Assembly: GCF_900100365.1 (NCBI RefSeq)
Contig: NZ_FNKU01000001.1
Coordinates: 3,162,001 to 3,226,000 of the forward strand
Direction of reading: 5' to 3'
DNA length: 64,000 nt
From: Pseudomonas cannabina
Lineage (GTDB): Bacteria > Pseudomonadota > Gammaproteobacteria > Pseudomonadales > Pseudomonadaceae
Position numbers and translations under genes: made by a program. The notes beneath the pieces are model-generated. The model had not been told where the DNA came from. It was given only the letters and a program-made list of their open reading frames with translations, and did no database searches. Below, in pieces: positions 10,833 through 21,600 of this stretch (position 1 is the first letter of the stretch; each line of letters begins with the position of its first letter).

Positions 10833-10863
10833 ACGTCGACAGTTTGCTGGCTGTGAACCGGAT

Positions 10864-10983
10864 TTGTGGGAGTGAGCCGGGCGACGCTTCGCTTGCTCAC
10901 GAAGAGACCAGTATGAACGCCAAAAATTTAAGCTCAGCCCACCTTCGCGAGCAAGCGAAGCGTCGCCCGGCTCGCTCCCACAA
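10864..10983. repeat. REPIN-type inverted pair of REP palindromes
   Basis: TTGTGGGAGTGAGCCGGGCG begins the left arm and its near-perfect reverse complement ends the right arm; between them lie GACGCTTCGCTTGCTC and its mate, with a loop of about 40 bp. Two inverted REP units of this kind are typical of Pseudomonas REPINs. It sits between convergent genes (ABC exporter and FemAB-like protein) and could also terminate transcription from either side. Confidence 0.85.
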
Positions 10984-11060
10984 GATCAACGCAAACTTTT
11001 AGCGGCAGCCCACGCGAGCAATGCGGATCGCCGCCCCGCTCCACAGGGGCATCTGATCGG

Positions 11061-12188
11061 TCAGTCCGCCTGCCGATACGGCAACGCACTCCGCGCATCT
11101 TCGGCATACGCCAGCACCCCGACCCGCTCCTGATCCAGAAACTCGCTCACGGCGTCCTTCAATCCGGGGTGCATCAGGTAGTGCCACGAACGGGTGATCT
11201 GTGGCTCGAAGCCGCGGATCAGCTTGTGCTCGCCCTGAGCACCGGCGTCGAAGCGTTGCAGGCCGTGGGCGATGGCGTAGTCCATGCCCTGATAGAAACA
11301 GGTCTCGAAGTGCAGGCGGTCGAATTCAGCCAGACAGCCCCAGTAGCGACCGTAGAAGCTGTCACCACCGATCAGGCTGAAGGCCATGGCCACCGGGCGT
11401 GAGCCTTGCAGCGCGATCACCACCCGGATCGACTCGGGCATGCGTTCGGCCAGCAGGCTGAAGAATTCGCGGGTCAGGTAAGGCGCCTGCCCACGGACTT
11501 CGTAGGTATTGGAGTAGCACGCATAGACGAAGTCCCACAGCACTTCGGTCATCTGCGCGCCTTCGAGCCATTCAAACGCGATGCCCTGCCCCGCCACCTG
11601 TTCACGCTCTTTGCGCATCTGTTTGCGCTTGCGCGAACTCAATGCGTCAAGAAAGTCCTGAAAATCCCGGTAGCCACGTTTATGCCAGTGGAACTGGCAA
11701 CCGATTCGCTGCAGCCAGCCCGACTGCGTGCCAAGCAACGCATCGGCAGCCGGGTCAGTGAAGTTCACATGGGCGCTCGACAGCCCTTCGCGTTGCAGAT
11801 ACGCCGGCAACTCGCTGAGCAGCTCGATGCCGCCCTGAGGCGTTGCAGACAGAATTCGCGAGCCGCCAACCGGGCTGAACGGCACGGCCACCAGCAGCTT
11901 GGGGTAATAGGCGATTCCGGCCCGCCGGCAAGCGTCTGCCCAGGCGTGATCGAACACATACTCGCCATACGAGTGCCATTTGCGGTAGGCCGGCAACGCC
12001 GCAACCAACTGCTCGCTCTCGTACTGCAGCACATGTTCGGGGCGCCAGCCCGAACGCGGCCCCAGGCTACCGCTGTCTTCCAGCGAACTGAGAAACGCAT
12101 GGCGCAGGAACGGCTGGTTTCCCGTCACCAGCGCATCCCATTGAGTAGGCGCAACGGTGCTGAGGCTGTCGATAACGTGAACGGGCAT
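11061..12188 (-). CDS. FemAB-like GNAT-fold acyltransferase (peptidogalycan-type, DUF482)
   Basis: 375 residues, cytoplasmic, no membrane segments. Recognisable family stretches are VTGNQPFLRHAFLSSLEDSG near the N-terminus, LSSRKRKQMRKEREQV in the middle and LHFETCFYQGMDYAIAHGLQ near the end. This family (COG3146, Pfam FemAB_like) is widespread in proteobacteria. It resembles FemAB-type acyltransferases that add amino acids to peptidoglycan precursors, but the real substrate is not established. A GGGGA site lies before the ATG. It starts 42 bp after the end of the NEL-type toxin pseudogene on the same strand; I see no functional link. Confidence 0.85.
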   Translation of the reverse strand: MPVHVIDSLSTVAPTQWDALVTGNQPFLRHAFLSSLEDSGSLGPRSGWRPEHVLQYESEQLVAALPAYRKWHSYGEYVFDHAWADACRRAGIAYYPKLLVAVPFSPVGGSRILSATPQGGIELLSELPAYLQREGLSSAHVNFTDPAADALLGTQSGWLQRIGCQFHWHKRGYRDFQDFLDALSSRKRKQMRKEREQVAGQGIAFEWLEGAQMTEVLWDFVYACYSNTYEVRGQAPYLTREFFSLLAERMPESIRVVIALQGSRPVAMAFSLIGGDSFYGRYWGCLAEFDRLHFETCFYQGMDYAIAHGLQRFDAGAQGEHKLIRGFEPQITRSWHYLMHPGLKDAVSEFLDQERVGVLAYAEDARSALPYRQAD

Positions 12189-12230
12189 GCAGGTTCCCCG
12201 GTGAGCAGACGTAGTGAAGAGTATCCCTTA

Positions 12231-15200
12231 TTAAGGCCCTGTGTTCATCGTGGCCGAAATCTGCCTGGAAAGACTGATCGCGAAATCATTGACCGCCTGC
12301 TCACGCTCTTTGGCTATTTGCGCAATCTGATCGAGATACTGCTGATCGGACTGCTGATTCGGCGGCAGTTCATCCAGAGCCGCGAGACGCTGGAGAAACG
12401 GCATTTTTACCGGTTCGAAATCGGGGGCATAACGAACTTCCAGATAATTCATCCAGAACTCTCTGGCGACCAGCGACTCAAAAAAAGCCCGAGAACTTTC
12501 ACGGGTGGTTATTTCAGTGTATGCAGCCTCCAGATCCGTATCGGTGACCCTCGCCATATTGCTGAACAACATGGTCCTGGGCTGACCGGGCAGCTCGAGT
12601 CGCGCCTGCAGACCGATGCGATAGGCCAACCGCACTTCCGCTTCATCTACGGGCTCGCGCATTTCCTGACGCCGCACAATGTCTCGCCGGGCAATTTTTT
12701 CCAGTTGATCCAGACGGTCCAGGCTACGGCTCATTTTGAACAGCGCCAGTGGCTGCGCGGCTTCAGATGCGGACGACATGATCGAGAACACCTGCACATG
12801 AATCTCCATGTCGCCAAATATCAACGCCAGTCCATCGCCACACGTCTGAGGATGCGCGGCCAGATCGAACAATTGAAAGCGTAGATCCCTGCTTGCCGCG
12901 GCCGACATAATCATCGCCCAGACGCGTTCGGTGAGTTCTTCCCGGTTGTTGGAAAAGTCAGCCGAGTGCGTCAGATCACTCAGCATCTGAAAGAAATCGG
13001 TAGATCCGGCGCTGGCGCGCAGATCTTGCCAAAGCCTTGTCCGGACAGTCATTCGCTCACGATCAAGACCGGCAAGCCAAGGCGTGCTGTCCGGCCCGAC
13101 CGCTGGGGGCTGAACGTTCTGGGTAACACCCCAGCGCGGTCGGAGCCTGCCTTCGCGAAACTGCCTGATACGCGCCAGTGTCGGGGAATTCAGCGGATTG
13201 CCGTTCAGATGCAGATGAAGGCGAGAGGAGCTGAGCGAGCGATCGATATTATCCAGCTCATCGAGCGATATTTCCGAAATGCTGTTATCGCGCAGATCCA
13301 TACGAATCAAATCAGACCGTAACCAATTCCACTGGGGCAACCTTTCAATACCCGTACCGCGCAAAAACAGCAGGCGCAATGAGTTGATTGCACTAATGCC
13401 CGCACCGGCTCCCAGTGCGCAAAAGTTGAGGTCCAGAATCTCCAGTCGGTTCAGATTTCGCAAAATGGTGTTGGACGCTTCAGTCCACTGCAAAGGGTTA
13501 TGGCTGAGTGACAATTCTGTAAGCCGCGTCATGTGTGCTATCGACGCCGGCATGGAGTGCAGGTCGTTGAAGTCCAGACTCAGCGATCGCACATTGCTGA
13601 AATTCCTCAGCAGTACGTCCGTTTGCGATTGAGTCAGTTGCATGTTGCGCGCTTTCAATACCGCGACATGGGCAAAGCTGGCGGCGATTTCCGGTATTTC
13701 CCCTACGCGTAGATTGTCCAGATCGAGCGCATAGCCTAAAAACTCACCCTGAAAGTTTCTGCAGTGGACACTGAGTCTTCTCCAGCACCCGTGAATGCGC
13801 CTCGTCGCAATTTCCCGCGCCGTGCGCAGCGTAGAGAATGGCGTTTCATCTACCCATGTGCCCAAGGTGGTCTGAAGGTTGCGCAGCTCATCGGCAAGGC
13901 TGCGCAGACGTTGTCGGACGAAATCCTGCAACTGCCCGGCGGCTCCGGTATGTTCGGCGCGCAACCGGATCAGAAAGCCCGTCACCTCGGCATCGGAAAA
14001 ATCCGGGAACAGACTCTTTACCGCCAGCTCAGGCGAGTGACTGGAAGCACCGATACCCAGCCTACGAAAGAAACCACGCATGCGCCCGCTCATGGGGTAA
14101 CCCGTTCGACCATCCGGTAAACGCTGCGGCCATTTGAGCCCGGGTCTGGCCGGTTGCATGCGCAGTATCTCAGCGACACGATCACGCCGAGCCGAGGCGA
14201 TACGCCCAGACAGAATGCGCAGTTGCTCCGCGTCCGCAGTCAGCGGCAGCTCGAGATTGATACGCGCCTCATCAGTGAAGGTATCCAGCAGGGCGCTGAA
14301 AAAAGGTTGGGCGGCGTCACCCAGCGAATCGCCCAAATGGTTGAAGCGCTTGAACCCCTCCCCGGTGCTGACCAGAATCCGGTGCACGGCACTGGCGCGG
14401 GTGCTTTCGAGGCTCGCGATTTCATCCCCCTCCAGCGTGTCTCTGTGCAGATCGATGGAAATATCACCGCGCCAGCCCGGCAGGTCTCGCAACAGACCAA
14501 GCCCTGCAACATGCGTATCCGGATTGTCGGTCGAACTGCGGTAGAAACCCTCGATGGCGCGGTTTATCCTCAGTTGCTGCTGATACTCCCGGGCATGCTC
14601 GGCAAGCTCCAGAGGGATTCGTTTCTCTGAAGTCATCCATGTTTTGTCAGCGTCACTTGCCATGCTGACGAGCTCAAGGGCGACGCTGTCAGGCAGCCTG
14701 CCAAAGTCGCGCTGGAGCGGTTCGACCAGCGGATCGCTACTACGATTCTCCAGTGCCTGAACACCGTCAAGCAGTCGCTCCACATGGAGCTCAGCGTAGT
14801 CGGCCAGATGACGCCTCAAGCCTTGAACCCGAGCGGTTTTGTCTGTGCTGCCGGTGCCGGTCAGAAGCGTGACTTCATCGGATGTCAGCCCTTCCAGCAA
14901 TTGCCCGAGCACTTGGGTCAGATTGCCTGTCGGCCCCACCACATGAGAGGAAAGCGTCATCTGCCGACCTGCGTTCCAGGCATCGAGCATGTTCCCGTCA
15001 GCATCGACCAGCAGCAACCCCCTATCCGTTCGCCAACGCGGCGACGAAGCCAGCAGCTTCATCCATGGCTGGATGTAGACTACCGACACTTCTGGCAGGT
15101 CGTCGGCCTAGAGTGCCTCAATGCAGCCTTGCAGCTCCCGCTCGATCGCCACGCGCTGAATGGCATCATTCAACAAGGCCGGAGGCCGGAGGCTTTCGAC

Positions 15201-17180
15201 GTGTATCTGGCGTAACACACCTTCACTGGTGCCGGTAATGCGCATGACCTTGTGGATTTCGTCCTCGGTAAAGGCATCACAGGCCGGGCTCAGACGCCGG
15301 AACGCCTTGACTTCATCCCAGCCCATGGGATTTTCCCATTCGTGGTGCCAGATGCCGGCACCGTTGTGTTTCAGCGTCGGCGAGTACGAACGTTCATCCA
15401 CCGGGTGCTTGATGCGCCAGTTGGCACCGGTCGCATCCGCCTCGACGCGATACAGTTTGCCATCCAGAGGCAGCCAGGTCTTGCCGTCCACCTCGTAGAG
15501 CACCAAAGCGTTGACGACCAGCCCTTCAGGCAGGCTGACGGTATCCGCAAAAGCGTTGACCGATGGCTTTCCAAGACGGATCGATCCGTTCACTCTCTTT
15601 TGCACCAGGCTTTCAATGAACATCGACGGTTCAAGCCGCGCGACTGCGCCCGCGACACTTCCCAGCACCAGCATCTGGGCAATATTTTCGCCAATGTTGT
15701 AAATGTGTTGCATCGCCTCTTCCACTTCACCGTGAGTCCAGTCTTCGTAGGCTACGAACGCTGCACTGGCAAGCTGATAGATCGCAACCACGGCCATGAC
15801 TTCGCCCAGCACCGGCACAAACAGCCCGGCCGCGTTGAGTACATTCATGCCGTTATCTTTCAGGCTTTCAAGCAGTGCATCACGGGCTTGTTGATCCGCC
15901 TGCGCAGACGGCACCGCGATGGCTCGTGAATCACCGTAGGTTTTGGCCAGCAAATGTTCGTAAAGCAGCTCGAAAGGCGGTTTCGAAAAGGGCTGGGGCT
16001 GTAACAGCAGGTCAGCGTCGACGTCCAGCGTGTGCGCCGGGGCGGGATAGAGCCGCGATTTCAGCCTGGAAAAGAACTCCGGACTTTGGCTCAGGCTGAT
16101 GAAACGGCTGAAATAGCGCCGATAACCTTCGCTGTCGAGCGCTTGCACGAGGCTGGCATTGAAGGCCCGTAGCGACGCGTACTGCTTGATCGGATTTGAG
16201 GGCTCCGCGGGCAGATAGACAAGGCAAGGCCCGCTGTCCGGGTCGGGAATATTCTGCTGAATCAGCAGGGCACCGTGTAAAAGGCAGCCCGAAAAAGCGT
16301 AGGTATCGAGCATGTGCAACTGACAGTAACGCAGGCCTTTGCCATCCCAGCGTCGCGGCCCGGCAGGCTTCAACATATTCAGCAGCATCTGATAAGCCGC
16401 CTCGCTAATATCGCTCTTCATCATGGCCGTGTGTGCGAGCACCTCGACAGCATCACGCTCACAGCCAATGAAAGCAGCCGCAACCGCCTTTGCAGCATCG
16501 GGCGAGGAAGGCTTGAATACGCTGTTCAGATGGGCTTGATAACGGGCACCCAGGTCCAGGTCGTGGCAAAAATCAGCGAACTGCTCAAGATTGATATTGA
16601 GGCGATCCTTGTATTCGACCTTGTACCTTCGTTCAGCGCTGTCGATCAGCCGGTACCGCAAGCCACCTGTGCGCAGGATTGCCGAATACGGATCGAACCG
16701 GCTTCGATCGCTGGTGGCGAAGTTCTGCAAGGCGGCCTGCAAAAGTGTTTACTCAAGGGGCGCAGGATTCCAGGCGCTGTCGTAACGCCAGGTCATCAGC
16801 TGGAAGGCTTCAACGTCCAGCGCAAGTTTGAAGCGCTCGGAAAACGCCTGCAACAGCAACGGAGCGGCAAATTCCTGCGCCGATATCAGGCGATTACGGA
16901 TGGGCGCCAGCACATGCCAGGAGCGCAGGCCGTTCTGCTGGCTGGCGTGCAGGGCATGACGCAATGTTGCCGGTGCGTTCAGATACCACACTGGCAGATT
17001 GTCGCGGATGAACCCGCCATTGGGATGGTCTGCTTCGAAGGGCGTAGCGTCGAGTTGCTGTGCGGGAAGCTGCGTAGCAGACGCTGCTTGCGTTTCAGGT
17101 GCGATGTTGACAGAGAACATGATCGATACCGGCGATGGCTTCTTGAAAAGCCCACACGATAACGACCCAAAGAGGAGCAT
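12231..17180 (-). pseudogene. DUF6543/LRR/NEL-type E3 ubiquitin ligase toxin-like gene with two in-frame stops
   Basis: Three consecutive open segments on one strand and in one frame (17180-16749, 16742-15108 and 15107-12231) make a single gene of 1650 codons interrupted by TAA at 16751-16749 and TAG at 15110-15108. Each could be a C-to-T change of a Gln codon: the text around the first reads PLE-stop-TLLQAALQNF, where relatives as I recall have Gln. Order of parts: DUF6543 (dermonecrotic-toxin-like) region over about the first 1000 residues; leucine-rich repeats near 13650-13150 (LSLDFNDLHSMP, LSLSHNPLQW, MDLRDNSISEI); a C-terminal NEL domain with the catalytic CxD as TCGDG (Cys codon 12842-12840). 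NEL enzymes such as IpaH and SspH transfer ubiquitin in host cells after secretion. No hrp box was seen upstream, and neither ATG (17180 or 17120) has a good ribosome site. Read-through is possible but unlikely. Confidence 0.82.
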
Positions 17181-17206
17181 GTGACATAGCGGGATATGAC
17201 ATGACC

Positions 17207-17233
17207 AGTAGCGCTCTCTGCTAGAGCGCTACT
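17207..17233 (-). terminator. Perfect 11-bp stem hairpin between the KASIII-like gene and the toxin pseudogene
   Basis: AGTAGCGCTCT, five-base loop CTGCT, AGAGCGCTACT. It lies 18 bp after the stop of the KASIII-like gene, in the right place to end its transcript. There is no T-run after it, so termination may be partial or Rho-assisted. Confidence 0.6.
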
Positions 17234-17250
17234 CTCCTGATCGAGCGTTC

Positions 17251-18372
17251 TCAGCGCTTGCGCAGAATCACGCTGCCGATCGAATAACCTGCGCCGAATG
17301 AACTGAGCACCGCCAGCGCGCCTTTGGGCAGATCATCCTGATAGGTGTGAAACGCAATGACCGAACCGGCCGAACTGGTGTTGCCATACGTGTCGAGAAT
17401 GACTGGCGCCTCTTCGATGCTGGCATCACGGCCCAGCAGCTTCTTGGTAATCAGGTGGTTCATGCTCAGGTTGGCCTGATGCAGCCAGAAGCGCTTTACG
17501 TCACTGATGTTAATGCCGTTGTCCTGCAAATGCGCACTGACCAGCTCGGCCACCATCGGGCACACCTCACGAAACACCTTGCGCCCTTCCTGCACGAACA
17601 GCTTGTCCGGGGCATTCTGGCCCTGGCCCGAGGTGCGGTTGAGGAAGCCGAAGTTGTTGCGGATGTTGTTGGAGAATTTGGTCAGCAAACGGGTGCTGAC
17701 GATATCGAACTGGTAAGGCGAGGTAGCAAGGTCAGCCCGCTCGACCACGACGGCGGTCGCACCATCACCGAAGATGAAATGGCTGTCGCGGTCACGGAAA
17801 TTCAAATGTGCGGTGCAGATCTCCGGGCTGATCACCAGCATGGCGCGCGCCTGGCCAAGCTGCACGCTGTTGCAGGCAGCCTGAATGCCGAAGGTTGCCG
17901 ACGAACAGGCCACGTTCATGTCGAAACCGTAACCTGCGATCCCCAGCGCTTCCTGAATTTCGATGGAGATCGCCGGATAGGCCCGCTGCAGGTTGGAGCA
18001 GGCGACAATCACGCCATCGATGTCTGCGGCCGTTCTGCCTGCGCGCTGCAATGCCTGCTCGGCGGCTGCAACCCCCATCTGGCAGAGTATCGACCATTCG
18101 TCATTGCTGCGTTCCGGCAGGTTGGGCTTCATACGCTGCGGGTCGAGAATGCCCTGCTTGTCCATCACGAAGCGGCTTTTGATGCCCGACGCCTTCTCGA
18201 TGAACGCAGCGCTGGATTCGCTGAGCGCTTGCACTTCACCGCGCTCGATGGCCGCTGCGTTCTCGCTGTTGAACTGTGCAACCCAGGCATTGAAAGACTG
18301 CACCAGCTCTTCGTTGGAAATGCTGTTGGCCGGGGTAAACAGGCCTGTGCCGCTGATGACGACGTTGTGCAC
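17251..18372 (-). CDS. Beta-ketoacyl-ACP synthase III-like enzyme (PA3286 type)
   Basis: 373 residues of thiolase fold with the KASIII Cys-His-Asn triad: Cys in NVACSSATFG, His in FWLHQANLSMN, Asn in TYGNTSSAGS. The C-terminal GAGYSIGSVILRK is typical. It condenses acyl-CoA with malonyl-ACP. The length and long N-terminal insert resemble P. aeruginosa PA3286, reported to channel medium-chain acyl-CoA from beta-oxidation back into fatty acid synthesis; that specific role is inferred from similarity and from the fadD1, fadD2 and phaJ1 genes nearby. The start is GTG at 18372 behind AGAGGA with good spacing. Confidence 0.88.
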   Translation of the reverse strand: MHNVVISGTGLFTPANSISNEELVQSFNAWVAQFNSENAAAIERGEVQALSESSAAFIEKASGIKSRFVMDKQGILDPQRMKPNLPERSNDEWSILCQMGVAAAEQALQRAGRTAADIDGVIVACSNLQRAYPAISIEIQEALGIAGYGFDMNVACSSATFGIQAACNSVQLGQARAMLVISPEICTAHLNFRDRDSHFIFGDGATAVVVERADLATSPYQFDIVSTRLLTKFSNNIRNNFGFLNRTSGQGQNAPDKLFVQEGRKVFREVCPMVAELVSAHLQDNGINISDVKRFWLHQANLSMNHLITKKLLGRDASIEEAPVILDTYGNTSSAGSVIAFHTYQDDLPKGALAVLSSFGAGYSIGSVILRKR

Positions 18373-18613
18373 GGTCGTTCCTCTTTTATTGAGTTGCAGG
18401 TAATGACCTGCTCAGGCACGGCATGTGAAGGCCCGCGCTTTATCGGGGCCCACACGCCAGTGCAAATGTAAAAGCGGCTCACAACAACGAGCAGCATTTC
18501 ATGACACGGTGAAGACAGGCGCGGAGTGTGCCATACAGCCCGGTTTTGGCGCTATCAGCCAATGAATATAGCCCCGATAGCCATCCGCTAACCCGCTGAC
18601 AGGTGGCGCAACA

Positions 18614-21600
18614 TCAGCCTTCTACCTGACTCCACTGCTTGCTCAACCGTTTGTCAGACACCGGCATTTTGGTACCCAGCTGTTGAGCGAACAGCGACAC
18701 GCGATACTCTTCCATCCACCAGCGATACAGCGCCAGTTCCGGGTCGCGCTTGCCTTCCTGTGCATGCTTGTCGGCGCGCGCCCGGTATTGCGCCCAAAGG
18801 CCCGCCAGCTCGATGCTCCAGACCCGGTCCTTCTGCACCTGACCGGGCAGTTTCTCCAGACGCATCTCGATGGCTCTGAGATAGCGCGGCAACTCCTTGA
18901 GCCAGACCGCCGGTGTTTCGCGGACAAACCCGGGATACACCAGCTTGCCGAGCTGCGCCTTGATATCGTTCAGGGCCACCGCCTGAGCCAGGTCAATCTT
19001 GCCTTTGAAGCGCTTTTGCAAACCGTGCCACAACGTGAGAATTTCCAGAGTCAGCTTCGCCAGCCGCTCGGCATGCTCGGTCCAGTCAGCGCGCTTGCGC
19101 TCGGCCAGCGACAGCAAGCCGGCACCGTCACGCGGCAGTTCGGCTTCACCTTCCAGCACGCAACTGTCGAGACTGGCCAGCAGAATGTCTTCGACCAGCG
19201 CATCGATACGCCCCAGCTCGCGATACAGCAGGGCCAGTTCGGTCTGCCCCGGCAGCTTGTTGCGCAAGAACTTCGCGGGCTCGGCCAGTTGCTGCAATAA
19301 CAAGCGTTGCAAAGCACGCCGATGCTGATACTCGGCTTCGGCCTGAGTGGAGAAGCGACCTTCCTTGACCGTACCGCCCTCTTCGACCAGCGCCGGGTAG
19401 ACCGTCATCGACAGCCCGGCAATGTTTTGCTGCGTCTTCTGCGCCACCGGGGCGAAGACCTTGGCCTCCACCGGCTGCTGATGTTTCGCGCTTTGCGGCA
19501 CCGCCAGCGCCGCCTGGCTCGCTTGCGCGAAACGTGCCGTCAGCTCGGCCAGATCACGCCCTTCGCCGAGAAACTTGCCGTGACCGTCGACGATTTCCAG
19601 GTTCATCCTCAGATGGCCTTCAAGCTGTTGCGCAGCCTCGGCCCAGGCTTCGTCGCTGACCCGCGCGCCGGTCATGCGCAATAGCTCGCGGCCCAGTGCC
19701 TGCGGCAACGAGCCTTCAGCGAAGGTGATGCGTTGCAGGGCCGCCTTGATAAAGTCCGGGACCGGCACGAAGTTCTTGCGCACGGCTTTGGGCAGGTTGC
19801 GGACCAGCGCGATGCACTTGGTCTCCAGCAAGCCCGGCACCAGCCATTCAAGACGCTCGGCGGGCAGCGACAACAGCAAAGGCGCCGGCACACGCAAGGT
19901 CACACCGTCGCGCGGATGATTGGGCTCGAAGTGATAACTCAGCGACAGGCTCAGATCGCCCAGGCTCAAGGTGTCCGGGTACTGCGCTGCAGTGACTTCA
20001 CTGGCCTCGCGGGCCAGCACGTCTTCTTCGCGCATGATCAGCAGCTGCGGGTTCTTCTGGCTCTCGGTCTTGTACCAGCTGTCGAAAGTCGCCGTCTGGT
20101 GAATCTCGGCCGGAATTCGCGCTTCGTAGAAGCTGTACAGGGTGTCTTCGTCAGCCAGAATATCGCGACGACGAGCCTTGGCTTCCAGTTCGTCGAGCTG
20201 CTCCAGCAGACGGGTGTTGGCGGTCAGGCATTTGGCCCGGGACAGGATATCGCCACGCACCAGTCTTTCACGAATGAACAATTCACGCGATACCACCGGG
20301 TCGATGGGCCCGTAATGCACCGGACGACGACCGACCACGATCAGGCCGAACAGGGTGATCTGCTCGAACGCAACCACCTGCCCGCGCTTCTTCTCCCAGT
20401 GCGGTTCGAAGTGGTTTTTCTTGATCAGGTGCCCGGCCAGCGGCTCGATCCAGTCTGAATCGATCTTCGCGACCATGCGCGCGTACAGCTTGGTGGTCTC
20501 GACCAGTTCGGCAGTCATCAGCCACTGCGGACGCTTCTTGCCCAGCCCGGAAGACGGGTGAATCCAGAAACGTCGCTGGCGGGCGCCCAAGTAGTCGCCC
20601 TCGTCGGCTTTTTGCCCGATCTGGCTGAGCAGGCCAGACAAAATGGCCTTGTGGAATTTCGGGTAGTCCGCCGGCTCCTTGTTGACCGTCAGTTGCAGGT
20701 CGCGACAGATCAGGCTCAGTTGCCGATGGGAATCACGCCATTCGCGCAGGCGCAGGTAATTCAGAAAGTTACGCCGACACCAGTTGCGCAACGGGCTGGC
20801 TGTCAGCGTCTGGCGCTGTTCTTCGAAGCCGCGCCACAGATTGACCAGCCCGGCAAAATCCGAATCGGCATCCTTCCATTGCGCGTGCGCCTGATCCGCC
20901 GCCTGCTGGCGCTCGGGCGGCCGCTCACGCACGTCTTGCACCGACATGGCACTGGCGACGATCAGCACTTCTTGCAGGCTGCCCTGTTGCGCCGCTTCCA
21001 GCAGCATGCGCCCCATACGCGGGTCGACCGGCAGGCGCGCCAGCTGGCGACCCAGCGGGGTCAGCTGATTCTCGCGATTGACCGCCGACAGTTCCTGCAA
21101 CAGGTTGAAACCATCGCTGATCGCCTTGCCGTCGGGCGGCTCGATGAACGGGAAATCGGTGATCTCACCCAATCGCAGGTGCAGCATCTGCAGGATCACT
21201 GCCGCCAGGTTGGTGCGCAGAATCTCGGGATCGGTGAACTCGGGACGACCGTTGAAATCCTCTTCGCTGTACAGGCGCACGCACAGACCTGGCTCGACCC
21301 GCCCGCAACGGCCTTTACGCTGGTTGGCGCTGGCCTGGGAAACGGCTTCGATCGGCAGACGCTGAACCTTGGCGCGATAGCTGTAACGACTGATGCGCGC
21401 CGTCCCGGTATCGATCACGTAACGGATACCCGGCACGGTCAGCGAGGTTTCCGCGACGTTGGTGGCCAGCACCACGCGACGGCCGGGATGCGACTGAAAG
21501 ATGCGCTGTTGTTCGGCGGGTGAAAGCCGTGCGTACAGCGGCAGAATCTCGGTGTGCCTGAGCTGGGCCTTGCGCAGCATTTCGGCGGCATCGCGAATCT

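Noticed and set aside
15108..16751. Programmed stop-codon read-through of the toxin gene
   Set aside because: Two different stops (TAA and TAG) with no shared context or downstream structure; mutation is simpler.
17121..17250. hrp box upstream of the NEL-type gene
   Set aside because: No GGAAC-spacer-CCAC pattern was found on the correct strand; type III export is therefore not supported.
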